From positions 91,659,298-91,723,297 of the forward strand of contig NC_045441.1 of assembly GCF_002776525.5 (NCBI RefSeq): DNA of 64,000 nucleotides. Reading direction: 5' to 3'. Each line of letters starts with the position of its first letter. Within the stretch, counting starts at the first letter, position 1. Source of the DNA: Piliocolobus tephrosceles (taxonomy: Eukaryota > Chordata > Mammalia > Primates > Cercopithecidae). Position numbers and translations under genes: made by a program. Shown one piece after another: positions 36,684 to 49,171 of this stretch. The notes beneath the pieces were generated by a model that worked only from the letters and a program-made list of their open reading frames with translations, was not told where the DNA came from and made no database searches.

Positions 36684-36697
36684 AAAATTGTCTTTTC

Positions 36698-37274
36698 AAA
36701 ACTGTTTTCTCTATCACACACTGAAGTCATTTAAATATGGGATAGCACAAGTGAAGTCACTTTCAGCAGTGAAAGGTTTGACTCTACTATACCTTTATTT
36801 AATAAAGTATTTACAGCATAGTAAAATATAGTAATTGATATAGTAAAAATCACTATGATTTTTAAACATCTATATTTTCCCTTTATTCCCCATACCTAAC
36901 TATTCCAAACCCCTAATCAGAGCATTCCTATGGATCAGTGAGTGATTAGAGAGACATAATTATGTGAAAAAAATCAGAAATTGATGACATATATCACATA
37001 TATCATGAGAAAGAAGATTTGAAAATACCCATTGAGTGAACCATTTAATCTGTGTTAGAAAAAAAAGAATAATGTAGATGTTTATAAATTTTAGTAGATC
37101 ATCACATAAAATCTCATTTATCTTCACAATAGCTCTGTGAGGCCATTAAAGCAAGTGTGTGATCACTATTTGACAATGAGTAAACAGAGGAACAGAAATA
37201 TTTATTGACTTGATCAGTCTCACAATGACGAGAAGTTGTAGAAAATGAATTAAAACTCAGGTTGGTGTTATGGT
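36698..37274. other. Intergenic stretch with a MIR fragment
   Basis: An antisense MIR is visible at about 37095-37265 (CATTTATCTTCACAATAGCTCTGTGAGG...GAGTAAACAGAGGAACAG). The rest is unassigned. Confidence 0.5.
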
Positions 37275-37425
37275 GTCACTGCCTGCAGACCCGCAGCAGC
37301 ATGATCACCTGAGAGTTCATGGCCAGTACAGAATCTGACAGTATTTTAGATCTATGTAATCAGAATCTGCATTCTGACCACATACACAGGTGATATAATG
37401 TCCATTAAAGTTTGAGAAGCATTGG
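37275..37425 (+). mobile_element. MER5A-like DNA transposon fragment
   Basis: CAGCAGCATGATCACCTGAG, then AATCAGAATCTGCATTCTGACC, CAGGTGATATAATGTCC and TTTGAGAAGCATTGGTC match the MER5A order. Confidence 0.7.
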
Positions 37426-38096
37426 TCAAGCCCAGGATATCTAAAGCCAGTGATGTAATATTCGAGGAGAGTTTCAATTTTAATCTGAACAAAAGCTTAA
37501 ATGGGACACTCAAGTGAGAGGACATATTTCAAAATAAATCTTATATGCAAAATATTAAAATGTCTTGAATAACTTCAGACTTGAAAATATAATCAGTGAG
37601 TTTCTAGAGCAACAATACAATTTTCTTTGCTTAGGGATAACTTTCTATGATACTATATTATAACTAGCCCAAGCTTTTCAAAATATTTAGAATTTTCAAG
37701 ATCAAAACACTATGTTTAACTCAATTCCTTAAATTTATAGATGAAGCAATAAAGTCCAATAATAAAATTATCAACAGTTGGACTAAATTTGAAGCTCCTG
37801 TCTATCGGTCTTATGCTCTTTAACAGCACTTCCCCCCTTACATATGGCATATGGACTATAATTTGTCTGGATGACCATTTCCCGAAGTCTGCCCTGCAGA
37901 ACGCCAGTCCTGCAACTAGCTCTGCAAAAATATGTTTGAAAAATATTGCATAACATAGCTCCTTCATGGAGATCCTCAGCATATTCTCATGACAAATGAG
38001 AGGTACTGTCATAAAGGAATCATTTTAACCCTTTACCTTAGTTAACCGAGCAAAAAATGCTCTCACTTCCTCTCTGATGTCCCCTTCTGCTATTTT
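37426..38096. other. Intergenic stretch, no gene supported
   Basis: A 98-codon minus frame (37716-38012) is open but resembles no family that I know. No repeat is recognised. Confidence 0.45.
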
Positions 38097-39728
38097 TTAA
38101 AGTTTATTTTATATATTTAAGTTATATAACATGATCTTATGGGATACATACACATAGTAAAAGTGTTATTACAGTAAAGTAAATTAACATTCTTCATTTC
38201 ACAGTTACCCGTTTTTGTTTTGTGGCAAGAATGATAAAAATCTCATTTAGCATGAATCCCTTAAACACAGTACAACTTTATTTCCTAGTGTCTTCATGTT
38301 GTACATTCGTTTTCTAGATTTGTTCGTCCTATGTATCTGCTACTTTGTATGCACTAACCTACAACTCCGTATTTCCTTATTTTTATTCACCCCTGCAGTG
38401 GAAGTAACCACTGTTTCGTTTTCTGTCTCTCTATATTTTTTTCTAGACTAGCTAATGGTTGTCAATTGGTTTTCAAAAAACAAAAAAACAAAAAAACAAA
38501 ACACTTCTAGTTTTATCAGTTCTTTCCATGGTTTTTCTATTCCCTATTTATTTTTACTCTGATTTTTAAAATTTTCTTTATTCTGCAAATTTGGGGTTTA
38601 GTATTTTTTCTAGTTCCTTGAAGTGCAAGGCTAGACTATTCGGAAACTTTTTTTTAATGTAAGCATATATTACGATACACTTCCCTTTTAAAACTACTTT
38701 TGCTGGTATCCAACCGGTTTTTGTATGTGGTATTTCTATTGTTTGTCTCAAGATGTTTATAAATTTCCTTTTTGATTTCTTTTTTGATCCATTGGTTGTT
38801 CAGGAGCATGTTGTTTAATTTCTACATATTTGTGACTTTTCCAATATTCTTCATGTTACTGATTTTAGTTCCTTATCATTGTGGTCTGAAATGATGCAAG
38901 ATATAATTTAGATCTTTTTAAATTTGTTAAGACTTGTCTCGTGGACTGTGTGATCTGGTTTGGAGGATGTTCCATGTGCACTGGAGAAAAGTGGATATTC
39001 TGCTGCTGTTGGATGCAAAGCTCTGTATGCCTATGAGGTCTATTTAATCAAAAGTACAATTTAAGTCCAGTATTTCCTCAAGTTTCTGTCTTGTTTATAT
39101 ATCCATTGATGAAAGTGAGATAATAAATTCCCCCACTATTATGGTATTGCTATCTGTTTCTACCTTCATGTCCGTTAATATTGGCTTTACGTCTGTAGGT
39201 GCTTAAATGTGGTGTGCACATACACTGACAATGTCTTCTAGATGAATTGACCCTTTATCATTAAATCATAACCATCTTTGTCCCTTGCAAAAGTTTTTAC
39301 TTGAAGTTTTTCTTTTCAGATGTAAATATAACCACACTTGCTTTCTTTTGATTATCATGTTCATGAAATATTTTCTTCCATCCTTTTACTTTCAGGTTGT
39401 GTGTGTTCTTAAATCTTAAGTGGCTATCTTGTAGACAACATACAATTGGATCATTTTAAAATCTATTTATCCATTCTATTGATCAGAGAATTGAATCCAT
39501 TTACAGTCAGTGTTATTATTAATAGGTAAAGACTTACTGATATTTTAAAATTTCATTTTGTTTGTTTTATAGATTTTTTTTGTTCCTTCCTTTCTCGTGA
39601 TTTGTGATTTGATAATTTTCTGAAGTGTTAAGCTTTGATTTTTCTAGTTATCATTTGTATATCTGCTATCTTTTTTTGTTTTGTTTTGTGGATACCAGTA
39701 GGCTTATGTATAAAATCTTTTAGTTAAA

Positions 39729-40024
39729 TTTTTTTTTTTTTGAGACTGAGTCTCGCTCTTGTTAGCCAGGCTGGAGTGCAATGGCATGATCTCGGCTCAC
39801 TGCAACCTCCGCCTCTAGGGTTCAAGCAATTCTTGTGCCTCAGCCTCCCGAGTAGCTGGGATTACAGATGCATGCCACAACACCCAGCTAACTTTTTTAT
39901 TTTTAGTAGAGATGGGGTTTCGCCATGTTGGCCAGGCTGGTCTTGAACTCCTGACCTCAGGCAATTGGCCTGCATTGGCCTCCCAAAGTGCTCAGATTAC
40001 AGGTGTGAGCCACCATGCCCGTCC
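39729..40024 (-). mobile_element. Alu (S-like) inside old L1
   Basis: Antisense dimeric Alu from TTTTTTTTTTTTTGAGACTGAG to ATGCCCGTCC. The flanks share a rough TATAAAATCTTTTAG / TATAATCTACTTTTTA. Confidence 0.92.
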
Positions 40025-40260
40025 TTATAATCTACTTTTTAAAGCAGATAACATCTTAATTTCTGTTGAACATAAAAGCTCTAGACTTTTGTCCCCCCCA
40101 TCACCACAATTTGTTTTTAATGTGAAAATTTACATCTTTTTATATTGTGTATTTAATAACAACTTATGATAGTCTTAGTTATTTCTGACCATTTTGACTT
40201 TTCATCTTTATATTACAGAATTGTATGATTTATACACCATTTCAGTATTGAAATATTCTT

Positions 40261-40555
40261 TTTTTTTTTTTTTTGAGACGGAGTCTCGCTCTGTCGCCCA
40301 GGCTGGAGTCCAGTGGCACGATCTCAGCTCACTGCAAGCTCTGCCTCCTGGGTTCACGCCATTCTCCTGCCTCAGCCTCACGAGTAGCTGGGACTACAGG
40401 CGCCGCCACCACGCCCGGCTAGTTTTTTGTATTTTTTAGTAGAGACGGTGTTTCACCGGGTTAGCCAGGATGGTCTCAATCTCCTGACCTCGTGATCCGC
40501 CCATCTCGGCCTCCCAAAGTGCTGGGATTACAGGCTTGAGCCACTGCGCCCAGCC
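40261..40555 (-). mobile_element. AluYR-type Alu inside old L1
   Basis: It is flanked by the exact duplication TTGAAATATTCTT (40248-40260 and 40556-40568). It carries CACCGGGTTAGCCAGG, CGGCTAGTTTTTTG and GGCTTGAGCCAC, the Old World monkey young Alu forms. Confidence 0.94.
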
Positions 40556-42008
40556 TTGAAATATTCTTGATTTGAGTATGTATTTATCTCTACCAGTGAG
40601 CTTTATACTTTCATATGTATTCGTTACAGTAATTATTGTCCTTTTGTTTTCACTTTAAGAACTCCCTTAAGCATTTCTTGTAAATTATTCTACTGATAAT
40701 GAATCCTTCAGTTTGTTCTCATCTATTGACAACTGTGTTGAGTATAGTATTCTTAGCTGAAAGGTTTTTTTTTTTTTTTTTCTTTTATAACTTTGAATAT
40801 GTCATCCAACTTTCTCCTGGTCTGCAAGGTTTCTGCTGAGAAATTTACTGATAGTCTAATGCAGACTTCATTATATTTGATAGCTTTTTTAAATTTAAGT
40901 TCTGGGATACATGTGCAGAATGTGCAGGTTTGTTACATAGGTATACATGTGCCATGGTGATTTGCCGCACCCATCAACTCAGCATCTACATTAGGTATTT
41001 CTCCTAATGCTATCCCTTTCCTACCCCACCACCCACTGACAGGTCCCGGTGTGTGACGTTCCCCTCCCTGAGTCCATTGTTCTCATTGTTCAGCTCCCAC
41101 TTATGAGTGAAAACATGTGGTGTTTGGTTTTCTGTTCTTGTGTTAGTTTGCTGAGAATGATGGTTTCCAGCTTCATCCATGTCCCTGCAAAGGACATGAA
41201 CTCATCCTTTTCTATGGCTGCATAGTATTCCATGGTGTATATGTGCCACATTTTCTTAATCCAGTCTATCATTGATGGGCATTTGGGTTGGTTTCAAGTC
41301 TTTGGTATTGTGAATAGTGCCGCAGTAAACAGACATGTGCATGTGTCTTTATAGTAGAATGATTTATAATCCTTTGGGTATATACCCAGTAATAGGATTG
41401 CTGGGTCAAATGGTATGTCTGATTCTAGATCCTTGTGGAATCACCACACTGTCTTCCACAGTGGCTAAACTAATTTACACTCCAACCAACAGTGTAAAAG
41501 TGTTCCTATTTCTCCACATCCTCTCCAGCATCTGTTGTTTCCTGGCTTTTTAATGATCACCATTCTAACTGGCATGAGATAGTGTCTCATTGTGGTTTTG
41601 ATTTGCGTTTCTCTAATGACCAATAATGATGAGCTTTTTTTCATGTGTTTGTTGGCTGCATAAATATCTTCTTTTGAGAAGTGTCTGTTCATATCCTTTG
41701 CCCACCTTTTGATGTGTTTTTTATTGTAAATTTGTTTAAGTTCTTTGTAGATTCTGCATATTAGTCATTTGTTAGATGAATAGATTGCAGAAATTTTCTC
41801 CCATTCAGTAGGTTGCCTGTTCACTCTGATAATAGTTTCTTTAGCTGTGCAGAAGTCCTTTAGTTTAATGAGATCCCATTTGTCAATGTTGGCTTTTGTT
41901 GCCATTGCTTTTGGTATTTTAGTCATGAAGTCTTTAGACATGCCTATGTCCTGAATGGTATTGTCTGGGTTTTCTTCTAGGGTTTCTATGGTTTTAGGTC
42001 TTATGTTT

Positions 42009-42040
42009 AAGTCTTGATTTCAAGACTTAAGTCTTGATTT
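42009..42040. repeat. Repeat block at the L1 deletion junction
   Basis: AAGTCTTGATTT occurs twice (42009-42020 and 42029-42040), with the inverted CAAGACTT (42021-42028) between. It marks the join between ORF2 and 5' UTR sequence. Confidence 0.8.
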
Positions 42041-43393
42041 TTTGTGCTGGTTTTTCCTCATCTTTGTGGATTTATCTACCTTTGGTCTTTGATGTGGGTG
42101 ACCTTCCAATTGGGTTTCTGAGTGGATATCATTTCTGTTGGTGTTGATGCTATTCCTTTCTGTTTGTTAGTTTTCCATCTAACAGGTCCTTCTGCTGCAG
42201 GTCTGCTGGAGTTTGCTGGAGGTCCACTCCAGACCCTGTTTGCCTGGGTGTCACCAGCAGAGGCTGCAGAACAGCAGATTGCTGCCTGTTCCTTCCTCTG
42301 GAAGCTTCGTCCCAGGGAGAACCCTCCAGATGCCAGCCATAGCTCTCCTTTATGAGGTGTCTGTTGACCCCTGCTGGGAGGTGTTTCCCAGTCAGGATAC
42401 ACAGGGGTCGGAACCACTTGAGGAGTCAGTCTATCCCTTAGCAGAGCTTGAACGTTGTGCTAGGAGATCTGCTGCTCTCTTCAGTGCTGGCGGGCAGGGA
42501 CATTTATGTCTGCTGAAGCTGTGCCGATAGCTGTCCCTTCCCCCAGGTGCTCTGTCCCAGGGAGATGGGGGTTTTATCTATAAGCCCCTAAGTGGGACTG
42601 CTACCTTTTTTTCAAAGATTCCCTGTCCAGAGAGGAGGAATCTGGAGAGGCACTCTGGCTACAGCAGCTTTGCCAAGTTGTGGTGGGCTCTACCCCGTTT
42701 GAACTTCCAGCCATCTTTGTTTATACTGTGAGGGGAAAACCACCTATTGAAGCCTCAGTAATGGCAAACACCCCTCCTCCCACCGAGTTCCAGTATCCCA
42801 GGTTGACTTCAGACTGCTGTGCTGGCAGCCAGAATTTCAAGCCAGTGGATCTTAGCTTGCTGAGATTCGTGGGGATGGGATCTGTTGAGCTAGACCACTT
42901 GGCTCCCTGGTTTCAGCCCCCTTTCTAGGGGAGTGAACGGTTCTGTCTCGCTGGTGTTCCAGGCACCACTGGGGTATGAAAAAATCTCCTGCAGCTAGCT
43001 CGGTGTCTGCCCAAACAGCCGCCCAGTTTAGTGCTTGAAACCCAGGACCCTGGTGGTGTAGGCACCTGAGGGAATCTCTTGTTCTGTGGGGGTTGTGAAG
43101 GCCATAGGAAAGGCATAGTATCGGGCTGTAGTGCACCATTCCTCATGGCACAGTTCCTCATGACTTCCCTTGGCTAGGTGAGGGCGTTCCCTGACCCCTT
43201 GTGCTTCCTGGGTAAGGCAATGCCACACCTTGCTTTGGCTCACCTTCTGTGGGCTGCACCCACTGTCTAACCAGTCCCAATGAGATGAGCCAGGTACCTC
43301 AGTTGGAATGCAGAAATTACCCACCTTTGGCGTTGATCCCGCTGAGAGCCGCAGACCAGAGCTGCTTCTACTCGGCCATCTTGCCAAAGTGCC
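42041..43393 (-). promoter_or_regulatory. L1 5' UTR with YY1 site
   Basis: This is the GC-richer L1 5' UTR that drives sense transcription in intact L1s. The YY1-type core CAAGATGGCCG stands at 43373-43383, at the usual position near the 5' end. In this copy it is linked to a deletion derivative, so any transcript would encode no retrotransposition protein. Confidence 0.7.
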
Positions 43394-44161
43394 TGATTTG
43401 ATACTTTTCTATTGTTACTTTTAGAATTCTCTTTGTAATTCACTGTTGACAGTTTGATTGTAATGTGTCTCAGGACAGATTTGTATTGAATCTATTCAAG
43501 CACCTTTGAGTTTCATGGATCTGGATGCCCTATCTCTCCTAAGATGGAAACTTCTCAGCAATTATTTCATTAAATAATCTGACTGTCCCTTTCTTTAAGT
43601 GTTCTGCTTCTTGAAATCCCATAATATGAATATGTGTTTGCTTAATGGTGTTCTGTAATTCCTGTAGGTGTCTTTACTGTTTTTCATTTTTTCCTTTTTT
43701 CTGACTTATTTCAAAAGATGTATCTTTAAATTCAGATTCTTTTTTAAAAGATTGATCCAGTCTGCTGTTGAAAACCATTAATTGTCTCTCTTCCATTGAT
43801 TGAATTGTTCATCTTCAATATTTCTGTTTGCTTCTTTTTTATGTCATCTATCTTTTTGTTGAATTTCTCATTCAGATCATGAATTGTTTTCTGATTTCCT
43901 TGACAATATATATTGTCTTACATCTTGCTGAATTTCCTTAAGATTATTGTTTTGAATGCCTTCTCAGGCAATTCATAAATTTCCATTTCTTTTGGGTTAG
44001 TTACTGAAGAATTAATGTGTTTCTTAGATGGTGTCATGTTTCCTGCTTTTTTCTTTTTTATGTGTCTCTCTATTAATGTTTGCATATCTGGTGGTGTAGT
44101 CATCTCTTCCAGACTTTCACGAGTGGCTTCTGTAGAGTAAGACTTTCATCTCCAGATACAT

Positions 44162-44232
44162 GAGCATGTATATATGTATGTGTGTACATATGTATGCATG
44201 TGACTGTATATATGTGCATGTATATATAATGT
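44162..44232 (+). repeat. TATG/TGTA-rich low-complexity repeat
   Basis: This is degenerate alternating purine-pyrimidine sequence (TATATGTATGTGTGTACATATG and similar). Short open frames across it are artefacts. Confidence 0.85.
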
Positions 44233-46529
44233 GTTTTGTATTTTTCTCCCTTTTGCTGCTTCAAAATCTCATGTGCAACAGAAGTTTTTGCCATGATTCA
44301 GAATTTAAGGTTCAGGTTTATCTTCTTGATATCGTACCCATATTTCCTAGAATTCTTAACCTATGTGGAATATGCAGAATCCTTCTATCACATGGCAGCC
44401 CTTCTGAGAAGTAGTAAACTTTTCTCTATTTTGGTATTTCCCAAATCCTGTAAGTCACCACTCCAAATATCTAATAGAAAAAAAAAAAAATATGTTCCAT
44501 CCTTAAGTTTAGAAACATTGGATTAAAAGAATAATGATATATTGGAACATTTATCGTGTTTATATATGTAGCAACCCACACAAATATTTCACCAGTGGAC
44601 CAAATTTTCCATAAAGTATCTGTTATCATATCCCAAAATTAGTGTTTTAAAGGATACCATATAGTAAACATTGCTAGAGCATATTCTAAATTCTCAAATA
44701 TCAGGATCTACAAAGTTCAAAATTTATTAGCACAGGTTTTGCATAGGTTATCAGTAGCTCTAAAGACAACCTGAAAATCTTTCAGTTTGGGGGAGGATCT
44801 TTTGTTATTTAAAATATGGTAAAACCAATACACTTTTTGCAATAACGTAACTGAAGAAAATCTTTCTTCTCATATCTCATGTCTCAAATTTGTGACCTGG
44901 CGGTGCCCTCTACACAGTCACTCAAGAAGCCAAGCTGATGGCAGTCTGTGATCTCTTCTGTCAGTTATTGCAACAGTTGACAAAGATGTGAAAGCTGTTC
45001 AACGCCCCTGATGTTCATTGCCTGATACTTCCATCCACAGACAACTGGCCAGTATTTATTGCATTATTACTTTTAATTGTAGGAGTCTGAAATATGCAGG
45101 GGGCAGAAAAGATTAAGGACCACTGCTGTCTCTGCAACAGCTAAGAGTGCTCCTTAAATTCTTTTTATGAGCAAAGTTTTCATGGCATTAACAGATGACT
45201 CCTGTAAGTAATGATAGATTAGCACCAACGTTTTAAGATGTTGAATAAAGTTTGCCAGATAATGAAGTATTGAATATAAAGAAAGATTAAATAGTAAGAT
45301 ATCTGACATGTAAGAGTGAGAGAAGACTGTTAGAATAGCATAGCAGGAAATTAAAGGAATATTTGGTGTTCTGCTTACAAAAAGTATCTGTGTAGTCCAG
45401 AAATGTATCATGTGGTACACAAAGATAAAACAATGCAGTCAATACTATAGTCAGATGATTAAGGTAAGCATGTCAGTGAAAGCCACAGAATAGGGATCAC
45501 CATCAGTGTTTCAAATATTGGGTATTTATATGTATCCCTTATTGGCCTAGGAATTTTATAATCATGCATCAAATAAATGTATGGCTATCTTGCAGTAATT
45601 AAAAAGAGAAGTCAGGAAATAAATGAGAAGCAAGCAGAATAGTAACAACCAAGTTTTTTTTTTTTTTTTTTAATGTACCCTGCCTTCCTAAGTAATTATT
45701 CTTAAGGAAAAGGAATCCATGGTCATAAAACTTTACTAAACACTGAACACTAACTTTTCCTCTTAGATATTTATAGTACAGTAAAGGCTCTGAGAAGCCT
45801 TCTAAGAAGACATCAATTTAATGTTTTTAACTGAATTTACCAAACTTTTTTCATAAAGCTAGAAAGGGCAAAATAATTAACCAAATATCACACCTGGAAT
45901 ACTGTTGGAAAAGACAGTTGTCCCTGGGCTTATTTTCCTACTTGTCTTGCTGCGTATGCCCAGAAAGGAAGGTCCTAATTTCTCCTTGCCTGGGTCTATT
46001 CTTTGGTATATGTTTCTAGTGATAAACTAGGAGGGATGAAGCAATGTCTCAGCCCTACTCTTAAACAAGAGGATGGTTTGCTTACTGCTTTTCCTCAAAG
46101 TGCTGGATTTTGGAACCTCGGTGTTCCTCAGCTGTGATACAAACCCACAAGTTGTGGAGCATGGACCTGGGCCCTATTGCGTGGCCCCTATAAGACTTAA
46201 AGTGGGGGCAACTGATGGAAAAGACACTGATGCTCATGTTTTTACTGTGCTGTAAATAACAAAGTCTTCTGTTTTCGTCCCGGGATTATCATGTGTATTC
46301 TGCCAACATCCATGACATAGTACAAACTAACTAATTGGTAGGGTAAATTCAAATCCAGGACATCCATTATCTTCACAACATGGTAATGTTCAACATTCAG
46401 CACTTTCCTGAAGATTGAGTACTTTGAACAATTTTTCCAGGGCTACTTATTTGGGGAAAGGAGAAATGTCAGTTATTAAGCCATCAATTCATAGTCGCTA
46501 TGATTTATCAAAGTTGCATGGTCTTAACA
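44233..46529. other. Intergenic stretch, no gene seen
   Basis: Largely unassigned. A T run of about 18 lies at 45654-45671. A partial CTCF-like core (TAGAGGGCAC on the minus strand) lies at 44901-44915. 46060-46260 has an LTR-like look near its end (GTGCTGTAAATAACAAAGTC) but no family was recognised. Confidence 0.45.
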
Positions 46530-46715
46530 TTTGAGTGCTTACTCTATTTCATTCACTGTTAGAAGCACTTTAAATGCATTAACTAATTTAATCCTCAGAG
46601 CCACTCTGTAATAAAGATGCTAGTATCTTCATATTACAGAGGAAGAAACTAAGACACAGAGGGGTTAACTTTCTCAAAAGTACATAGTGAAGCATGGGCC
46701 TGGAATTCAAACCCA
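46530..46715 (-). mobile_element. MIR
   Basis: Clear antisense MIR: TTTGAGTGCTTACTC, AGAAGCACTTTAAATGCATTAAC, TTTAATCCTCAGAGCC, TATTACAGAGGAAGAAACTAAG, ACACAGAGGGGTTAAC and CTGGAATTCAAACCCAG. Confidence 0.85.
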
Positions 46716-46986
46716 GCTACGAGAAATAAATGTGTATTCATCACACTAAGAAAAAAGAAATGTAACCTAGGGATTTTATATTTAGTCAATGTAGAAACCA
46801 GAACAATTATAATAGAGGTAATAATAAAAGACCTAATTGAGAAAGTATTTTTTAAAATACAAAAACCTAAAGTTACAAATGTCTTTCTATAAAAAGAAAA
46901 GTAAATCAAAATTTTAAATGTTCAACAAGTATAAAGAATATTTGAGGAGATGGGAGTGCCCTGCCAATTCAAGATTTAAACAGTTC

Positions 46987-49171
46987 ATTTATTATTATTA
47001 TTATACTTTAAGTTCTAGGGTACATATGTACAATGTGCACATATGTTTGTTACATATGTATACATGTGCCATGTTGGTGTGCTGCACCTATTAACTTGTC
47101 ATTTATATTAGGTATTTCTCCTAATGTTATCCCTCCCCCCTTCCCCTACCCCACGACAGGCCCCGATGTGTGATGTTCCCCACCCTGTGTCCAAGTGTTC
47201 TCATTATTCAATTCCCAACTATTAGTGAGAACATGCAGTGTTTGGTTTTCTGTCCTTGTGGTAGTTTGCTCCGAATGAAGGTTTCCAGCTTCATCCATGT
47301 CCCTACAAAGACGTGAACTCATCCTTTTTTGTGGTTGCATAGTGTTCCATAGTGTTTATGTGCCACATTTTCTTAATCCAGTCTATCATTGATGGACATT
47401 TTGGTTGGTTCCAAGTCTTTGCTATTGTGAATAGTGCCGCAGTAAACATACGTGTGCATGTGTCTTTATAGCGGCATGATTTATAATCCTTTGGGTATAT
47501 ACCCAGTAATGGGATGACTGGGTCAAATGGTATTTCTAGTTCTAGATCCTTGAGGAATCACTGCACTGTCTTCCACAATGGTTGAACTAGTTTACAGTCC
47601 CAGCAACAGTCTTCTCCACATCCTCTCCAGCACCTCTTGTTTCCTGACTTTTTAACGATGGCCATTCTAATTGGTGTGAGATGGTATCTCATAGTGGTTT
47701 CGATTTGCATTTCTCTGATGGCCAGTGATGAGCATTTTTACATGTATCCGTTGGTTGTGTAAATGTCTTCTTTTGAGAAGTGTCTGTTTATATCCTTTGC
47801 CCACTTTTTGATGGGGTTGATTTTTTTCTTGTAAATTTGTTTCAGTTCGTTGTAGATTCTGGATATTAGCCCTTTGTCAGATGAGTAGATTGCAAAAATT
47901 TTCTCCCATTCTGTAGGTTGCCTGTTCACTCTGATGGTATTTTCTTTTGCTGTGCAGAAGCTCTTTAGTTTAATTAGATCCCATTTGTCAATTTTGGCTT
48001 TTGTTGCCATTGCTTTTGCTGTTTTAATTCAACAGCCCTTCATGCTAAAAACTCTTCAATAAACTAGGTATTGATGGGATGTATCTTAAAATAATAATCG
48101 CTATTTATGACACACCCACAGCCAATATCATACCGAATGGGCAAAAACTGGAAGCATTCCCTTTGAAAACAGGCATAAGACAAGGATGCCCTCTCCCACC
48201 ACTCCTATTCAACATAGTGTTGGAAGTTCTGTCCAGGGTAATCAGGCAGGAGAAAGAAATAAAGGGTATTCAGTTAGGAAAAGAGGAAGTCAAATTGTTT
48301 CTGTTTGCAGATGACGTGATTACGTATTTAGAAAACCCCATCGTCTCAGCCCAAAATCTCCTTAAGCTGATAAGAAACTTCAGCAAAGTCTCAGGATACA
48401 AAATCAGTGTGCAAAAATCACAAGCATTCCTATACACCAATAACAGACAGACAGAAAGCCAAATCATGAGTGAACTCCCATTCACAGTTGCTTCAAAGAG
48501 AACAAAATACTTAGGAATCCAACTTACAAGGGATGTAAAAGACCTCTTCAAGGAGAACTACAAACCACTGCTCAAGGAAATAAGAGAGGACTCAAACAAA
48601 TGGAAGAACATTCCATGCTTATGGATAGGAAGAATCAATATCATGAAAATGGCCATACTGCCCAAGGTAATTTATAGATTCAATGCCATCCCCATCAAGA
48701 TACCAATAACTTTCTTCACAGAATTGGAAAAAAACTAAAGTTCTTCAATCAAAAAAGAGCCTGTATTGCCAAGATAATCCTAAGCCAAAACAACAAAGCT
48801 GGAGGCATTACACCACCTGACTTCAAACTATGCTACAAGGCTACAGTAACCAAAATAGCATGGTGCTGGTACCAAAACAGAGATTAGACCAATGGAACAG
48901 AACAGAGCCCTCAGAATTAATACCACACATCTACAACCATCTGATCTTTGACAAATCTGACAAAAACAAGAAATGGGGAAAGGATTCCCTATTTAATAAG
49001 TCATGCTGGGAAAACTGGCTAGCCATATATAGAAAGCTGAAACTGGATCCCTTCCTTATACCTTATAAAAAATTAATTCAACATGGATTAAGGACTTAAA
49101 TGTTAGACCTAAAACCATAAAAACCCTAGAAGAAAACCCATTCAGGACATAGGCATGGGCAAGGACTTCAT
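46987..49171. mobile_element. Primate L1 with 5' inversion (twin priming)
   Basis: 46987-48027 is antisense L1 3' UTR and ORF2 C-terminus. 48028-49171 is sense ORF2 from the RT region to just before that same point. The inverted piece ends at text encoding ...GKDFM, and the antisense piece begins at the next L1 bases (CAAAAGCAATGGCAAC), so the two halves are contiguous in L1 but opposed in direction. The flanks GATTTAAACAGTTC (46973-46986) and GACTTAAACAATTC (49172-49185) form a diverged target duplication. This is the known product of twin priming. Confidence 0.88.
48079..48738 (+). pseudogene. L1 ORF2 reverse-transcriptase fragment
   Basis: This is a 219-codon open frame of L1 ORF2. It carries the RT segments RQGCPLPPLLFNIVLEVLS and LFADDVITYLENP; the FADD active-site motif is intact. 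It lacks the endonuclease N-terminus, loses frame after ELEKN, and lies in the inverted half of a dead L1. It cannot make a working enzyme. Confidence 0.9.

Larger units (their letters stand above)
40883..43393 (-). mobile_element. L1 with intact 5' end and internal deletion
   Basis: In minus orientation the 5' terminus is GGCACTTTGGCAAGATGGCCG (43393 down), followed by about 1.35 kb of L1 5' UTR. It then jumps at about 42009-42040 to the C-terminal part of ORF2 and the 3' UTR, ending near 40883 with a short A tail. ORF1 and most of ORF2 (endonuclease and RT) are missing. ATTTGATA on both sides (40875-40882 and 43396-43403) is the likely target duplication. Frames of 77-119 codons in the 5' UTR part are not genes. 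Confidence 0.85.
38097..44150 (-). mobile_element. Old L1M-type element(s), antisense, heavily invaded
   Basis: 38097-38440 is antisense L1MA-type 3' UTR. 38530-39725 reads as antisense ORF2 N-terminal/endonuclease region (GATCCATTGGTTGTTCAGGAG, GTGGACTGTGTGATCTGG, GGAGAAAAGTGGATATTCTG). 40560-40875 and 43396-44140 follow the ORF1/5' side (CTTTCTCCTGGTCTGCAAGG; GACAGTTTGATTGTAATGTGTC; TTGTTTTGAATGCCTTCTCAGGCAATTC). The jump from 3' UTR straight to endonuclease text implies an internal deletion or two L1s abutting. Insertions are the Alus at 39729 and 40261 and the L1 at 40883-43393. Confidence 0.75.

Noticed and set aside
37716..38012. 98-codon minus-strand open frame with mixed composition.
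   Set aside because: No recognisable family and no gene context. It may be an old repeat remnant.
42076..43387. Several overlapping open frames of 77-119 codons on both strands.
   Set aside because: They all fall in the GC-richer L1 5' UTR, where stop codons are rare.
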